DNA from: a virus
IMG/VR virus record: IMGVR_UViG_3300017743_000072
Coordinates: 1 to 30,097 of that record
Reading direction: 5' to 3' (one strand)
Length of the DNA: 30,097 nucleotides
The translations under genes and the position numbers were made by a program. The notes beneath the pieces are model-generated. The model made no database searches. It saw only the letters and a list, made by a program, of their open reading frames with translations, and was not told the origin of the DNA. Shown piece by piece: positions 17,101 to 25,440 of the stretch. Position 1 is the stretch's first letter, and each line of letters starts with the position of its first letter.

Positions 17101-18437
17101 GCAACCGCTCCTGAAAAATCAAGATCAAATGAAAATGTATCAGGATCTCCAAGTGCTGCAACTTGATTACCAATCTCTTGTACCTTATTTAAAATTGAAT
17201 TAATATCTGATGAGAAATTTTCTGTTCTTGTTCCATTTCCTCCACCCATACTCCATTTAGTTACCTCTGGACAATTTGAATCATTTTGGCATGATAGGAA
17301 TCCTAATATTTCTCCAAGAAAACTTAATACTGATCCTGATACTGAGGATATAAGTCCGGTAGCACCAAATATTGCTTCCAATGGTGCCATAATTTTATCA
17401 ATACTTCCTAGAATATATCCAAATACATTTCCTATTAATGTTTGACCAAGTGTTTCTATAGCAGCTAGAGGAGCATTTATAAAACGATCAACTATCGATA
17501 ATAACATATCGACAACCATACTAATAAGTGCATTGACAACTTTATCAAATAAACAATTTATTAGATCTAAGACTGTTTCTACTGCAGATTGACTTTTTTG
17601 TCTTTCATTAGGTGGAACTAAACTTTGTAATGCTTTGGTGATATCATTTACTTTTGCGGTTATAAATTGACGAATGTCTTCAATTATATCTTTTAGTTCT
17701 CTTGAAATATCTTTGGATGCCTTTTCTATTGCCTTTTTTATATCATTATCTGTCCAATCTTGAACACCATGATACCAACTTGTAGTTCTTTTTTTAATAT
17801 CTTCAATTTCAGTAATCATATCAAGGATCGCTAATTGCATACCACCAATTGCACCACTACCTTGAGCACATTTGTGTGTTGATTTTAACGGAGATTCCTT
17901 GTGTATTCGTTTTCTAATATTGAGATCACTAACACTTTCCCAGTTAGTTCCTAAGAATCCTGTAGCTTCATTAGGACTTCCATAAACATTTCCCTGTCCG
18001 TTTTGACCTTCTCCGGGAATTGAATACCAAGGAACGTTCTCATCATATAATCCAGAGAATGGTATATATCCTTCTGGTGGATTAGAAAATAATAGTGGTG
18101 TTTGATCACTATTTCCATATGTACCAATGATTATTGGTTGATGGTCTTCTACGTATACCCCAATAACGTAGGATCCCTTCCTTAAATTTGATGTTTGGAA
18201 AGACGCAGCATGACCACTTCCTCCAGTAACTGGATAAACTACATCAACCAAAGGAAGTGAATTATCGGGTAATTCTTCTTTTGATTTTGGATGTTCAGAA
18301 AAAATTCTGACTTTATATCTTTTGTGCCATCCTTGAACATCGTCACTATTTCCCCATTTTTTGGAGTTTTCGTTATCCTTCCAAACGAGGTCATCTACTA
18401 TCTGTCCATGCCAAATTAAAGAATTGCTATCCGTCAT
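14187..18437 (-). CDS. 5: gp5-like baseplate hub protein lacking a lysozyme domain (1416 aa)
   Basis: Residues about 1-120 match the N-terminal OB-fold of T4 gp5: LIWHGQIVDD, KRYKVRIF, LPLVDVVYPVTGG, KGSYVIGVYVEDHQPIIIGTYGN. T4 gp5 (575 aa) then has a lysozyme and a beta-helix; no lysozyme motif is seen here. Residues 200-380 are long hydrophobic helices, 465-525 hold a GSGYTKAPIAKI module, and 745-850 and 895-995 are an internal duplication (SNYE, GFY, AYH, GGSG, GNPNNT). About 1163-1235 is a Pro/Gly-rich PGDPG segment, followed by another NYSQGD/GEGFTTRP module and a C-terminus with two VIDCVGK motifs (1355 and 1403). It is preceded after 2 bases by CP12 and followed by the spike gene. It probably binds the gp27-like hub at the tail tip. 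The assignment rests on the N-terminal domain and context. Confidence 0.75.
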   Translation of the reverse strand: MTDSNSLIWHGQIVDDLVWKDNENSKKWGNSDDVQGWHKRYKVRIFSEHPKSKEELPDNSLPLVDVVYPVTGGSGHAASFQTSNLRKGSYVIGVYVEDHQPIIIGTYGNSDQTPLLFSNPPEGYIPFSGLYDENVPWYSIPGEGQNGQGNVYGSPNEATGFLGTNWESVSDLNIRKRIHKESPLKSTHKCAQGSGAIGGMQLAILDMITEIEDIKKRTTSWYHGVQDWTDNDIKKAIEKASKDISRELKDIIEDIRQFITAKVNDITKALQSLVPPNERQKSQSAVETVLDLINCLFDKVVNALISMVVDMLLSIVDRFINAPLAAIETLGQTLIGNVFGYILGSIDKIMAPLEAIFGATGLISSVSGSVLSFLGEILGFLSCQNDSNCPEVTKWSMGGGNGTRTENFSSDINSILNKVQEIGNQVAALGDPDTFSFDLDFSGAVADSIAQHNVGPILCGPPTVEFFGGGGGSGAQGNAIVSTTGEILGIDMVSFGSGYTKAPIAKIVDSCGRGQGAILLPIIGSNQGGGFVNKEPVSISKDPNFEDNPSITLSGGDKEIITVTNTTFINTASTIKAHWELTAPRQVNLVVTGEGNAKIRIDMKVDDDPDDYGSSYRDAFIQGTGIDFNFGDGQEDDFDEDNFTPGTYKFKITELIMDLILEKSDKKIKLRDTDGQDTNASFEITQITQGSYLKETKVPETEVVTTPLEVRDNLTPFEPTKILEDYDYPRDDRGLTSGNPCAATTNLSVVSSYELYENYELITTRESGFYPKVNGEWAYHNYGGNANLWSGENDFIEKLVNLEGGSGYGLQVLVRLEALLGRGGNPNNTQYKIISIRNHGIGYQVGDILRFPNIDDRPTKNMGDVFKITGLKSIESFNGSESVETESVEVLAGGGMLSFSIYSNYEIVEPTGFYDRELGEPAYHVWGGRAEAWGELDDTIVLEVKPVGGSGKDMVLTMRFSAYPGLAGNPNNTMYAIIEITNPGTGYKVGETLSVPDVSFSTTPGFDLSEEAIFIGDTKKFSEMGQIIRVDSVTDPLFEDRIIEQEIIPTDPSTVNENNTGIGITFGGGSDVVCPPNLIIDTFNDTCNKEIKDERSLGVTQVIVIQPGVGYTNFPDGSLGGSGRVWANPEDTVVQRIDGRWDIPYPPDVQLPENLTLCDKIYPPGDPPPPGDPGDPGEPGDPIIPDSPGGPGDPGPGDPPGPFPGDPGGDDPPPGEPGDPGEPVGPIIPPPPPPVEEEINIIGIPNYPTIGISTYDTILYLCDVYIENGGVNYSQGDTIEIIPDFGASAEPIISDTGVLLGVTILDGGEGFTTRPILTLKSTTGYNAVMVPVFCIDRIGDAPEPELPPPIDIVSVIDCVGKPLTGLGREPKVESPLVEDSPPQTNNVEQSNRQGGIPKEVIEVIDCVGKHPLKDNT
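14733..14951 (-). repeat. Pro/Gly-rich PGDPG segment in the gp5-like protein
   Basis: Codes for about 73 residues made mostly of Pro, Gly, Asp and Glu (PPGDPPPPGDPGDPGEPGDP and similar), residues 1163-1235 of the 1416-aa hub protein. Partly triplet-spaced, so either a collagen-like or an extended linker. Confidence 0.8.
15453..16205 (-). repeat. Internal protein duplication in the gp5-like hub gene
   Basis: Residues 745-850 and 895-995 are two diverged copies with matching order of motifs: Y-x-N/E-Y-E, GFY, AYH, GG, GGSG, GNPNNT-x-Y, GxGY-x-VG. The DNA has diverged, so this is an old duplication. Confidence 0.7.
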
Positions 18438-18439
18438 AA

Positions 18440-18667
18440 TTAGTCGTCATATACCAGGCACTCTGGTTCAGAAGGGTTTTGGTCACAGTAAAGTTCCAAG
18501 TAAGTAGGATCGTGATGATCACCTTTTTCGATTTCTTTCTTGTGGTGTTCTACATATTCTTCCAACTCATGTAGTTCTCCTTCAATGTGACGACGCATCT
18601 GTGGATTAGTTGTAGGATCCTCTAGGATCTCCTTATCCTTTTCAATATGCTTTTCAATACTTTCCAT
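18440..18667 (-). CDS. cp12: CP12, Calvin-cycle regulatory protein (auxiliary metabolic gene)
   Basis: The 75-residue acidic protein ends LELYCDQNPSEPECLVYDD, which matches the CP12 C-terminus (YCDxNPxxxECxVYDD), with Cys61 and Cys70 separated by eight residues. In cyanobacteria CP12 binds GAPDH and phosphoribulokinase when oxidised and shuts down the Calvin cycle; phage-encoded CP12 is thought to redirect host carbon toward the pentose phosphate pathway. The N-terminal Cys pair of many CP12s is absent. Instead there is a charged helical region (MRRHIEGELHELEEYVEHH) corresponding to the CP12 core helix. The gene lies between the gp27-like and gp5-like hub genes in the same direction with gaps of 10 and 2 bases, so it should be transcribed with them. 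Confidence 0.85.
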   Translation of the reverse strand: MESIEKHIEKDKEILEDPTTNPQMRRHIEGELHELEEYVEHHKKEIEKGDHHDPTYLELYCDQNPSEPECLVYDD

Positions 18668-18677
18668 TTAAATTTTC

Positions 18678-20027
18678 CTAAGTAGTGGGTTTTTTTCCAA
18701 ATGTATCTCTAACTAAATTCAACCTAGTATAACAGTTTCCATTAGTACCAGTTGCAGCAGGATTAGAATCAATGTAGTGACATAAATCTACTATCATATA
18801 TATGCCACTATTACGCTGACTTTCTTGCATAGTTTTTGATGTTGACTGTTCTGCTATCGCTACATGAATTAATTCTCCACAATGTAGAGCAAAATCTCCT
18901 GGTATTGTTATAGACATTGAGACTGTAAATAAACTACCATATCTTGTTCTAGATTGTCGTAAAATAGTGTCTACATCGTAATTATCTCTCTTTGATTCTT
19001 CTAATTGCTTTTCAAAAGTATTTCCTGGATTTGAAATTCCAACATCTCTTGTTCTAAAATCTGTTCTTGTTGAACCAAGTTCAAGATCATCTGCTATCTT
19101 TATTTGATCTTCTCCTCCAGTAAATTCTTCATCTTCAGTCTGTTTTCTAGCATCAAATAGATTTTGTTCCTCACCTTTATATTCAGAATTAAAAGTATTA
19201 AATGATATTACTTCTGATTCAAACATAGATCCATCTATAAGTTTAGACTCAAGATCAACAAAACTACTAAAATTATAAGTTAATATCTTAGCATGATAAC
19301 CTTCTGGTAATCCTGTAGTATTATTATGTATAAATCTTCTTACTGGTTTTTGAGTAAAGAGTTTATCTATAGATCTAAAATAATATCCTAAACTATTCTG
19401 ATAAAAGACATATCCAGCCCGAAGACCAGTAGCATCTGGAATATCAGGAACAGATCTAGCAGCTAATTCGTGTACTTTTGCTAGGGGTTTTTTTCTTTCA
19501 CCATAAACAACAAGTTCATTTATAGTGCTATCAATAAAAACCTGCTTTTCTGTCTCTAAATCAAGTCTTAATATTTGTAAAACTGTATCACTAACCTTTC
19601 CTTCAAATTTACCAACAACTCTTCTAGAAACCTGATAATTTTTGATAGATTCTTCAGACCAAAGGTTTAAAGTATAAAAAGATGATAAAACACTTGACAT
19701 ACTATTACTAGTATTTTTTACTCTTAGATGATATTCATCTAATAAGTTTATTTCTTGACCATATCCATCCTCAATAGAAATAAGGCACTTCTCACCAACT
19801 GTAAGTGATTGTGGATATTCAATTTTAGCGGCAGAATCTTCACTACCTATTTCAACACCACCATCCACAATATTTGCCTGAACTCTGACCGTATTATCCA
19901 TAATACTTTCAAAATATTTAAATGATGCAAGACCACCCCTAATATCAATCTCCTTTCCAGTATAGTTTGAAAATACTGAAAACTTGGTTATATTACCATA
20001 TTGTGCTGCTGTACTTGGTAATGACAT
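18678..20027 (-). CDS. Putative gp27-like baseplate hub protein (449 aa)
   Basis: This soluble, beta-rich protein has no membrane segment. The N-terminal part (residues about 10-110: FSNYTGKEIDIRGGLASFKY, MDNTVRVQANIVDGG, GEKCLISIEDGYGQEINL) looks like the hub/VgrG-type barrel domain that measures displacement from the tube. The middle (KVSDTVLQILRL, GYVFYQNSLGYYFRSIDKLF) and end (TVSMSITIPGDFALHCGELI, GIYMIVDLCHYID) fit hub proteins that bind the tube end. T4 gp27 is 391 residues. It lies next to the tape-measure-like gene and upstream of the gp5-like gene, which is where a gp27 equivalent is expected. Direct similarity to T4 gp27 is weak by eye, so the name is inference. Confidence 0.65.
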   Translation of the reverse strand: MSLPSTAAQYGNITKFSVFSNYTGKEIDIRGGLASFKYFESIMDNTVRVQANIVDGGVEIGSEDSAAKIEYPQSLTVGEKCLISIEDGYGQEINLLDEYHLRVKNTSNSMSSVLSSFYTLNLWSEESIKNYQVSRRVVGKFEGKVSDTVLQILRLDLETEKQVFIDSTINELVVYGERKKPLAKVHELAARSVPDIPDATGLRAGYVFYQNSLGYYFRSIDKLFTQKPVRRFIHNNTTGLPEGYHAKILTYNFSSFVDLESKLIDGSMFESEVISFNTFNSEYKGEEQNLFDARKQTEDEEFTGGEDQIKIADDLELGSTRTDFRTRDVGISNPGNTFEKQLEESKRDNYDVDTILRQSRTRYGSLFTVSMSITIPGDFALHCGELIHVAIAEQSTSKTMQESQRNSGIYMIVDLCHYIDSNPAATGTNGNCYTRLNLVRDTFGKKPTT

Positions 20028-22916
20028 TTACTTCATGAAGGATTTAAATTTTTCTGGTGATAGCGAATTATTATTACCTTTTACAATAATCCTTGATGCC
20101 GCACCTTTATTTATTGGTACATGCACAATCTCTCTTTCACGCTTGACTAAGATGATCATAGAATTTTCATATGAAGTTCTTTCTTTCAATGATTTAAATG
20201 ATCTTGGTTCATTAATCTTGACAAGATCTCCTCCACCCTTCATTCCTTTTCCTAGTAAGGTTTTCCAGTTTTGAGGAATATTTTTAGGAATAGGATCGGA
20301 TTTTCTTACCTGTTCTGAATAATGATAAAAATTTCCACTTGGAGCAAACATGATATCACTATCACCCATATATTGTCCCATACTACTATATGCTTTGAAG
20401 TCTGTTCTTCCATCTAATTTCTTCAGAGCATCAATAATTTTACTTTGATTTGCTTTAAGTTTTTCGGCAAGTTTTGGATCTCTATATGCTCTTCCTGTAA
20501 ATACCGCTTCAAACTGGCCAGGTGCAGTACCGACTCCCATGATCGTATTTGGGAATCTTGGGTCAGTAACTCGGTTCAAGACTGCAGCAGCAACAGCATA
20601 TTCATCATCAGTATTTCTTAATGCTTCATGACTAACAATATATGCCAGATCACTAAAATCTTGATCAGTCATATTCTTAAGTGATCCTCCCCCAGATCCA
20701 AGTGGAACCAATGGTATTGTGGGACTACTTGCAGAACCACTACCTGTAGAACTACTTGTAGATCCACTACCTGTAGATGCGTTTGTTCTTTTTAATTCTT
20801 CTTCTTTTTCTTTTAGTCTTCCTTCTAAGGTTTTTATTTTTTCAACTAATTCATTATCATAAATTATTTTTAACCTACTTTCATAAAGTAATCTATTTAC
20901 CACTTTATTAGAATTAGACGATATTATATTATGAGTAAGATCGTAGATTAATTTTGGCAGATTACTAATAATAGAATACCAAGGTTCACCCTTTTCTGTT
21001 TGCTCTTTAAATATTTTACTTATTAAAGATGAAATATCAAGACCAATATTGTCTATATCTCTCGTAGACATTCTTTTTCCCAATATAGATTCGCCAAATA
21101 AGTTAAATAAATGTCCATAATATGGAATTTCTCTCATTGCTTTAATAGAATCTCTAAGGAAACCTTGAGGATTTTGATATCCACGTTCAGATGCTATTGG
21201 GAATAATTGTTGAGATCTTAAAGATCCCATAAGTGGAGGCATCAATGGTCTATTAAAGACTTCTACTTCTTGTTCCTTCTCACGTCTACCTCTATGTTCT
21301 CTTATAGTACCACCTTTATTAAATTGATTTAATTCAAGTTCACCTACTTTTGGTTCTTCACCTGAACCGCTTCCAATAGTTCTATTGTAAATCCATCCTC
21401 CTATTCGATCTCCAAGCATACCCCCTAGAGTCGCACCAATAAATGTACCTGGACCGGGAGCAATACTACCAGCAGCACCACCAATTGCACCGAGTATGCC
21501 CGCAAATGCTGCTTTAAATGCTGCTTCACCTGGTGAATCTCCAAATATAAAAGTATTAATACCAAAATCAATCAGAGCACCAATAAATGGTATCGATCTA
21601 ATTGGAGTTTGTATTGGTTTCAATAAAGGTCTTAATAGTGATTTAATCGAAGTTAAACTTGATTTCCCACCACTTACTATTCTACCTAGTAGAGGTTTTG
21701 CTAACTCAATAAGTTGGTCTACTTTAAATTTACCTTTTGATATAGCATTTTTTATAGCATCAAAAGTAACATCTACAACTTGTTTTCCTTTTGATACTAC
21801 CTGGTTTATTTTTGCTGGCGCTTTTACCTTAATAGCATCAAGTCCAGATTTAGTTAATTGTGCTATTCTTTTTGCTTGATTTGATAGAGTAGTATTAAGT
21901 TTTTTTATATTACCTTGTAAATCTTTTATTTTATCTTTTAGAAGTTGTATTCTTGTACCACTACTTACTGTAACAGGTGCTCTATTCCTAAGTGGATTAA
22001 CTTTCTGAAAACCTTGTTTTAATCTATCTACTCTTCCTCCTGTAGTTCCTGGTCTTCTCCTAAATGGATTCCTGAAAAGTCTATCTTTACGAGTTCCAGT
22101 AATTGAAGGTTTTCTTCTAAATGGATTTCTAAAAAATCCTCTACCTCTGTTATTGAAACTTCTTTTATTTCCACCTCTGGGTCTGAAATTTCTTCCACGA
22201 TTATTTCCACCACCTCTTCTAAAACGATCATTATTTCTATTTCCACCACCTCCTCCAGCAGTAGCAAGTAAACCCGCAACTAATGCAAGATTTGCAAAGG
22301 TTTCTAAATTGTTGATTACTGGATCAAATAATTTTTGAAAATTAGTTCCATCAATATTATCTTTCTTCCATTCTTTAAACTTATCCCACAATTCATATCC
22401 CTTATCAATAAAGGTAATCATAGCATTACCAATAGTTCCAATTACTTTTGCTATAAACTCCCCTATTGGTGCCAAAAGCGAAATAATTTTTAATAGTCTA
22501 GGTAAATATTTTGCAGTCTTATCAAACAACCATCCGAGGAAAGTAAACGTTAAAAATTTTTTAATTCTATCTAAAAATGATAATTTGTTAGTAGAATCAG
22601 ATTTTTCAGTTTTTGCCTTACTTTGTTCAGATTTTTCAAGTCTAGTTTCTTCATTTTTACGATTTGATGCAATTGTTTTTCTTTTTTGTGTTTTTTTATT
22701 TTTAATTAATTGCTTATTAATTTTTACAAGAGTTTTATTAATTAATATAGTTTTATTTAAAATATTGATCAGTGGATTGCCTTTATTTGCAAAAGTGGAT
22801 TTTCCCGTACTTTTTTGAATACCCACTAAAGGTGATTTAGTTTTTGGAATAATCGCTAGGGCAGATTTAGTTTTTGAATTAGACCCTGGAAGAAGTTTTT
22901 GAGTATTTAATGCCAT
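20028..22916 (-). CDS. Tape-measure-like tail protein with C-terminal cell-wall hydrolase (SleB/CwlJ-type) domain (962 aa)
   Basis: Residues 1-110 are Lys-rich and helical. At 88-135 comes EETRLEKS followed by LDRIKKFLTFTFLGWLF, shared with the neighbouring 839-residue protein. Residues 140-220 are hydrophobic helices, 221-300 an Arg/Gly/Asn-rich segment with a repeated FRNPFRR, and 445-515 a Gly/Ala-rich membrane-active stretch typical of tape-measure proteins. A coiled coil lies at about 685-711 and a Ser/Gly linker at 713-745. The terminal domain at about 753-875 has SHEALRNTDDEYAVAAAVLN, RFPNTIMGV and GQFEAV, the Hydrolase_2 pattern with Glu764 as probable catalytic residue. The protein probably lines the tail tube and cuts peptidoglycan on ejection. 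Confidence 0.78.
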   Translation of the reverse strand: MALNTQKLLPGSNSKTKSALAIIPKTKSPLVGIQKSTGKSTFANKGNPLINILNKTILINKTLVKINKQLIKNKKTQKRKTIASNRKNEETRLEKSEQSKAKTEKSDSTNKLSFLDRIKKFLTFTFLGWLFDKTAKYLPRLLKIISLLAPIGEFIAKVIGTIGNAMITFIDKGYELWDKFKEWKKDNIDGTNFQKLFDPVINNLETFANLALVAGLLATAGGGGGNRNNDRFRRGGGNNRGRNFRPRGGNKRSFNNRGRGFFRNPFRRKPSITGTRKDRLFRNPFRRRPGTTGGRVDRLKQGFQKVNPLRNRAPVTVSSGTRIQLLKDKIKDLQGNIKKLNTTLSNQAKRIAQLTKSGLDAIKVKAPAKINQVVSKGKQVVDVTFDAIKNAISKGKFKVDQLIELAKPLLGRIVSGGKSSLTSIKSLLRPLLKPIQTPIRSIPFIGALIDFGINTFIFGDSPGEAAFKAAFAGILGAIGGAAGSIAPGPGTFIGATLGGMLGDRIGGWIYNRTIGSGSGEEPKVGELELNQFNKGGTIREHRGRREKEQEVEVFNRPLMPPLMGSLRSQQLFPIASERGYQNPQGFLRDSIKAMREIPYYGHLFNLFGESILGKRMSTRDIDNIGLDISSLISKIFKEQTEKGEPWYSIISNLPKLIYDLTHNIISSNSNKVVNRLLYESRLKIIYDNELVEKIKTLEGRLKEKEEELKRTNASTGSGSTSSSTGSGSASSPTIPLVPLGSGGGSLKNMTDQDFSDLAYIVSHEALRNTDDEYAVAAAVLNRVTDPRFPNTIMGVGTAPGQFEAVFTGRAYRDPKLAEKLKANQSKIIDALKKLDGRTDFKAYSSMGQYMGDSDIMFAPSGNFYHYSEQVRKSDPIPKNIPQNWKTLLGKGMKGGGDLVKINEPRSFKSLKERTSYENSMIILVKREREIVHVPINKGAASRIIVKGNNNSLSPEKFKSFMK

Positions 22917-22920
22917 TAGT

Positions 22921-25440
22921 TTACTCCATCATCCCGTAGATCTTTGCTATTGACAATCTAGTATCTACAGAGTCTGAAGATATTGGATCGATATCTGGAA
23001 CAGAACTACTTTTGCTTGGTGAAGAAGAATGTGAATTTGATATAACTTCTGTGGGTAAATTAATAATTTGAATACCACCATTAGATGTAGAGGGAGATTC
23101 TGGAATATATCTATTCATACTTAATGGTTGTATTCCACTCTTTCTAGCATTTGAATCATAATCTAATTCAGATTGAAGTTGATTTACAAAGGACATTCCA
23201 CCTTTATCTACAAAATCTTTTGTAAATACTCTCAAATATTCTCCGGGTTGAACTCTAAATGATACTAATTGTCTATCATCAGTTGCTCCAGGGATATCAA
23301 CACCAGTACTTTCTGTAACTTTTCCTCCACCTTTAAGTCCTAGGAGATTTCTAAGAGCAGACTGTAACTTTTGTCCACTTTCACTATCTCTAAAAGACTC
23401 ATAGTTTCCATACGCTTTTTTAAATGGTTCAAAAATATCTTTATTTTGCGATGAAGAAGATGATTGTGATGAAGGAGATGATACCATTTGTTTTTTTGAA
23501 CCAAAATTTTTAGATAGATCTAAAAATTTCTTTGCATTGGCAAGTCTTCTGTCAGCGTGAGGTTCACTAGGAGCTTCATATGCCTTCATAAAGTTTAAAG
23601 TTGCGCTTCTCAAATTTGGAGATCCCAACCAAGTATCTTTAGTTGCATATCCATAAGGAAGATTTGGTCTTCCATCTGGAAGAGGGTGTCCCGTTTCCAT
23701 TTCCCATTTCATAAAATTCAATTGGTCTCTTAAACTATTAATTACACCCTCTCCATACATTTCTTCTGCTTTTGGCCATCTACCCATATAGTTATTTCCA
23801 CCATGATCAATTTCCCATTGAGCAATACCACGACCAGGACCATTTTCAAGTTGATATGTATTTGGTTTTAATCCAGGTGCTTCAGTTTCAAAATTACCAA
23901 GAGCACCAGCAATATGATGTGGTTCTGCTGATGGGAAATTATCGCTTATATTATCATAGGCGATTTTATAATTTGGGTTGGATCCTATGATTCCACCAGC
24001 ATTAAATTTTTGTATTTTACCCGTTTTAGGTCCAGGAACATACATTCTTGGATCTACTCCAGTTTCAGCAGCAAGTTTCTCTTGCTGCTCTTTATTCATA
24101 ACAATTTCTCCAGGTTGAACAACAACACCACTCTTACCGTCTGCCATAGGTAAGAACTGAGTATCTTTACCAAATCCAGGTACTCTTGTTCCAGTATTTT
24201 TATCTACTAAACCACTGAAAACACCACCTTTATTAAACTCCCCAGTAAATATACCACTAAAGTCTGGAAGGAACTGATTTATACTATCAAACATTCCTCC
24301 ACCAATATCTAATGCAGAATCACCAATATTTTTTTCACCTTCTGGTTTATCATCATCAGTTACCTGATTAGTTAATGTTGGAATCATAAAATTAGAAATA
24401 GGATTCAATATTGGATTTGATAGAAATTTTTCCTGAACAGCTTGTGTTTCTTCTTCTTTAGTTAATTCTCTACCTAATTCTTTTTCCTTTTCTTCTATTG
24501 CCTTTTCACCAGCACCTCTTGAATCCAAATATAATTTTCCAGCAGCCAGAGTAGTTCCAATTAATAAGGCTGCTTTTGGATTCCTTCGTATCATACTAAG
24601 CAAAGCAGGTATGCCTTTAAGGAGTAATCTTGCAGATAATTTAGTTGCTATTCCAACTGCAGTTCTTATGAATTTTCCAAATGGAGTTAAGAATAAAAAT
24701 GCAGACCCAATAATTGCAGGAGCAAAATCTGTAAATAAACGTTTTAAGGATTCAACTTTTTTTTCATTTTCTGGTTTACTTGCCCAATCAGTAAACATTG
24801 TGAAAAGTCTACCCAAGAAAGTAAACACCAAGAATTGAATAATTCTATCCCAGATAGACTTGAATGGTTTAATTAAATTTTTAGTTGCGTTTACTATACC
24901 ATCAAGGGGACTTTTTTCAAGACGTTCTTCTTTTCCTTTTCGTCTTGATCTTATACTTTTTATTCTATCTTTTTCAAATGAAGAATCTAAAATCTTATTG
25001 AGGTTTTGAATATTTTTATAGATTTTATCAACTGTTGATGATATTTTTTCTAATATTGATGATGAAGTAGTCTTTGTATTATCTTTTTTTGTATTATCTT
25101 TTTTTGTATTATCTTTTTTTATAGGCGTTTCTTTAGATCCAGTTAGAAATGCTATTGCTTTCTTCTTTTTATTTGAAGAAACATTAGATTTTAGATTGGA
25201 ATTTTGATTGGATTTTTCCTTTTTAGGATTTATTGTAAATCTTCCCTTCTTATTTTTTACTCTCTTAAATTCATTAGTTAATATTTCTGCTTCTTCCGTT
25301 GAAAATTTTGACTTGGTTAGTCTAGCAGCAATAAGGGCCTCTTTTAAGTGACGAGAATATTCTTCGTAAGAAATCTCAAACTCACTCTCAAGATTAAGGA
25401 GTTCTAAAATTCTTATACTTATAATCTCTTTCTTAGGCAT
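22921..25440 (-). CDS. Tape-measure-like tail protein with phage-lysozyme domain (839 aa)
   Basis: Residues 1-130 are helical and Lys-rich, with a triple KKDNT repeat at about 108-123. EERLEKS at 171-177 and WDRIIQFLVFTFLGRLF at 197-213 match the 962-residue neighbour, and hydrophobic helices follow at 240-305. Two PGFGKDTQFLP...VQPGEIVMNK-type motifs (about 404-450 and 711-745) are of a kind recurrent in tape-measure proteins. Residues about 495-640 match the Phage_lysozyme2 pattern: HHIAGALGNFETEAPG (candidate catalytic Glu518 or Glu520) and GRGIAQWE. It directly follows gp26 and gp51, as tape-measure genes follow their chaperone genes in other phages, and overlaps gp51 by 8 bases. It may replace T4 gp29; which of the two paralogues sets tail length is unknown. 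Confidence 0.78.
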   Translation of the reverse strand: MPKKEIISIRILELLNLESEFEISYEEYSRHLKEALIAARLTKSKFSTEEAEILTNEFKRVKNKKGRFTINPKKEKSNQNSNLKSNVSSNKKKKAIAFLTGSKETPIKKDNTKKDNTKKDNTKTTSSSILEKISSTVDKIYKNIQNLNKILDSSFEKDRIKSIRSRRKGKEERLEKSPLDGIVNATKNLIKPFKSIWDRIIQFLVFTFLGRLFTMFTDWASKPENEKKVESLKRLFTDFAPAIIGSAFLFLTPFGKFIRTAVGIATKLSARLLLKGIPALLSMIRRNPKAALLIGTTLAAGKLYLDSRGAGEKAIEEKEKELGRELTKEEETQAVQEKFLSNPILNPISNFMIPTLTNQVTDDDKPEGEKNIGDSALDIGGGMFDSINQFLPDFSGIFTGEFNKGGVFSGLVDKNTGTRVPGFGKDTQFLPMADGKSGVVVQPGEIVMNKEQQEKLAAETGVDPRMYVPGPKTGKIQKFNAGGIIGSNPNYKIAYDNISDNFPSAEPHHIAGALGNFETEAPGLKPNTYQLENGPGRGIAQWEIDHGGNNYMGRWPKAEEMYGEGVINSLRDQLNFMKWEMETGHPLPDGRPNLPYGYATKDTWLGSPNLRSATLNFMKAYEAPSEPHADRRLANAKKFLDLSKNFGSKKQMVSSPSSQSSSSSQNKDIFEPFKKAYGNYESFRDSESGQKLQSALRNLLGLKGGGKVTESTGVDIPGATDDRQLVSFRVQPGEYLRVFTKDFVDKGGMSFVNQLQSELDYDSNARKSGIQPLSMNRYIPESPSTSNGGIQIINLPTEVISNSHSSSPSKSSSVPDIDPISSDSVDTRLSIAKIYGMME
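25076..25120. repeat. Three perfect 15-bp tandem repeats
   Basis: The unit GTATTATCTTTTTTT is repeated three times without mismatch, encoding KKDNT three times in the 839-aa tape-measure-like protein. A slippage-prone in-frame repeat that could change protein length by 5 residues per unit. Confidence 0.85.

Noticed and set aside
20108-20115. AATAAATA on the minus strand 80 bp before the gp27-like gene, inside the 962-aa gene
   Set aside because: In such AT-rich DNA roughly a few tens of NATAAATA copies are expected by chance over both strands, and the spacing does not match that at the other genes.
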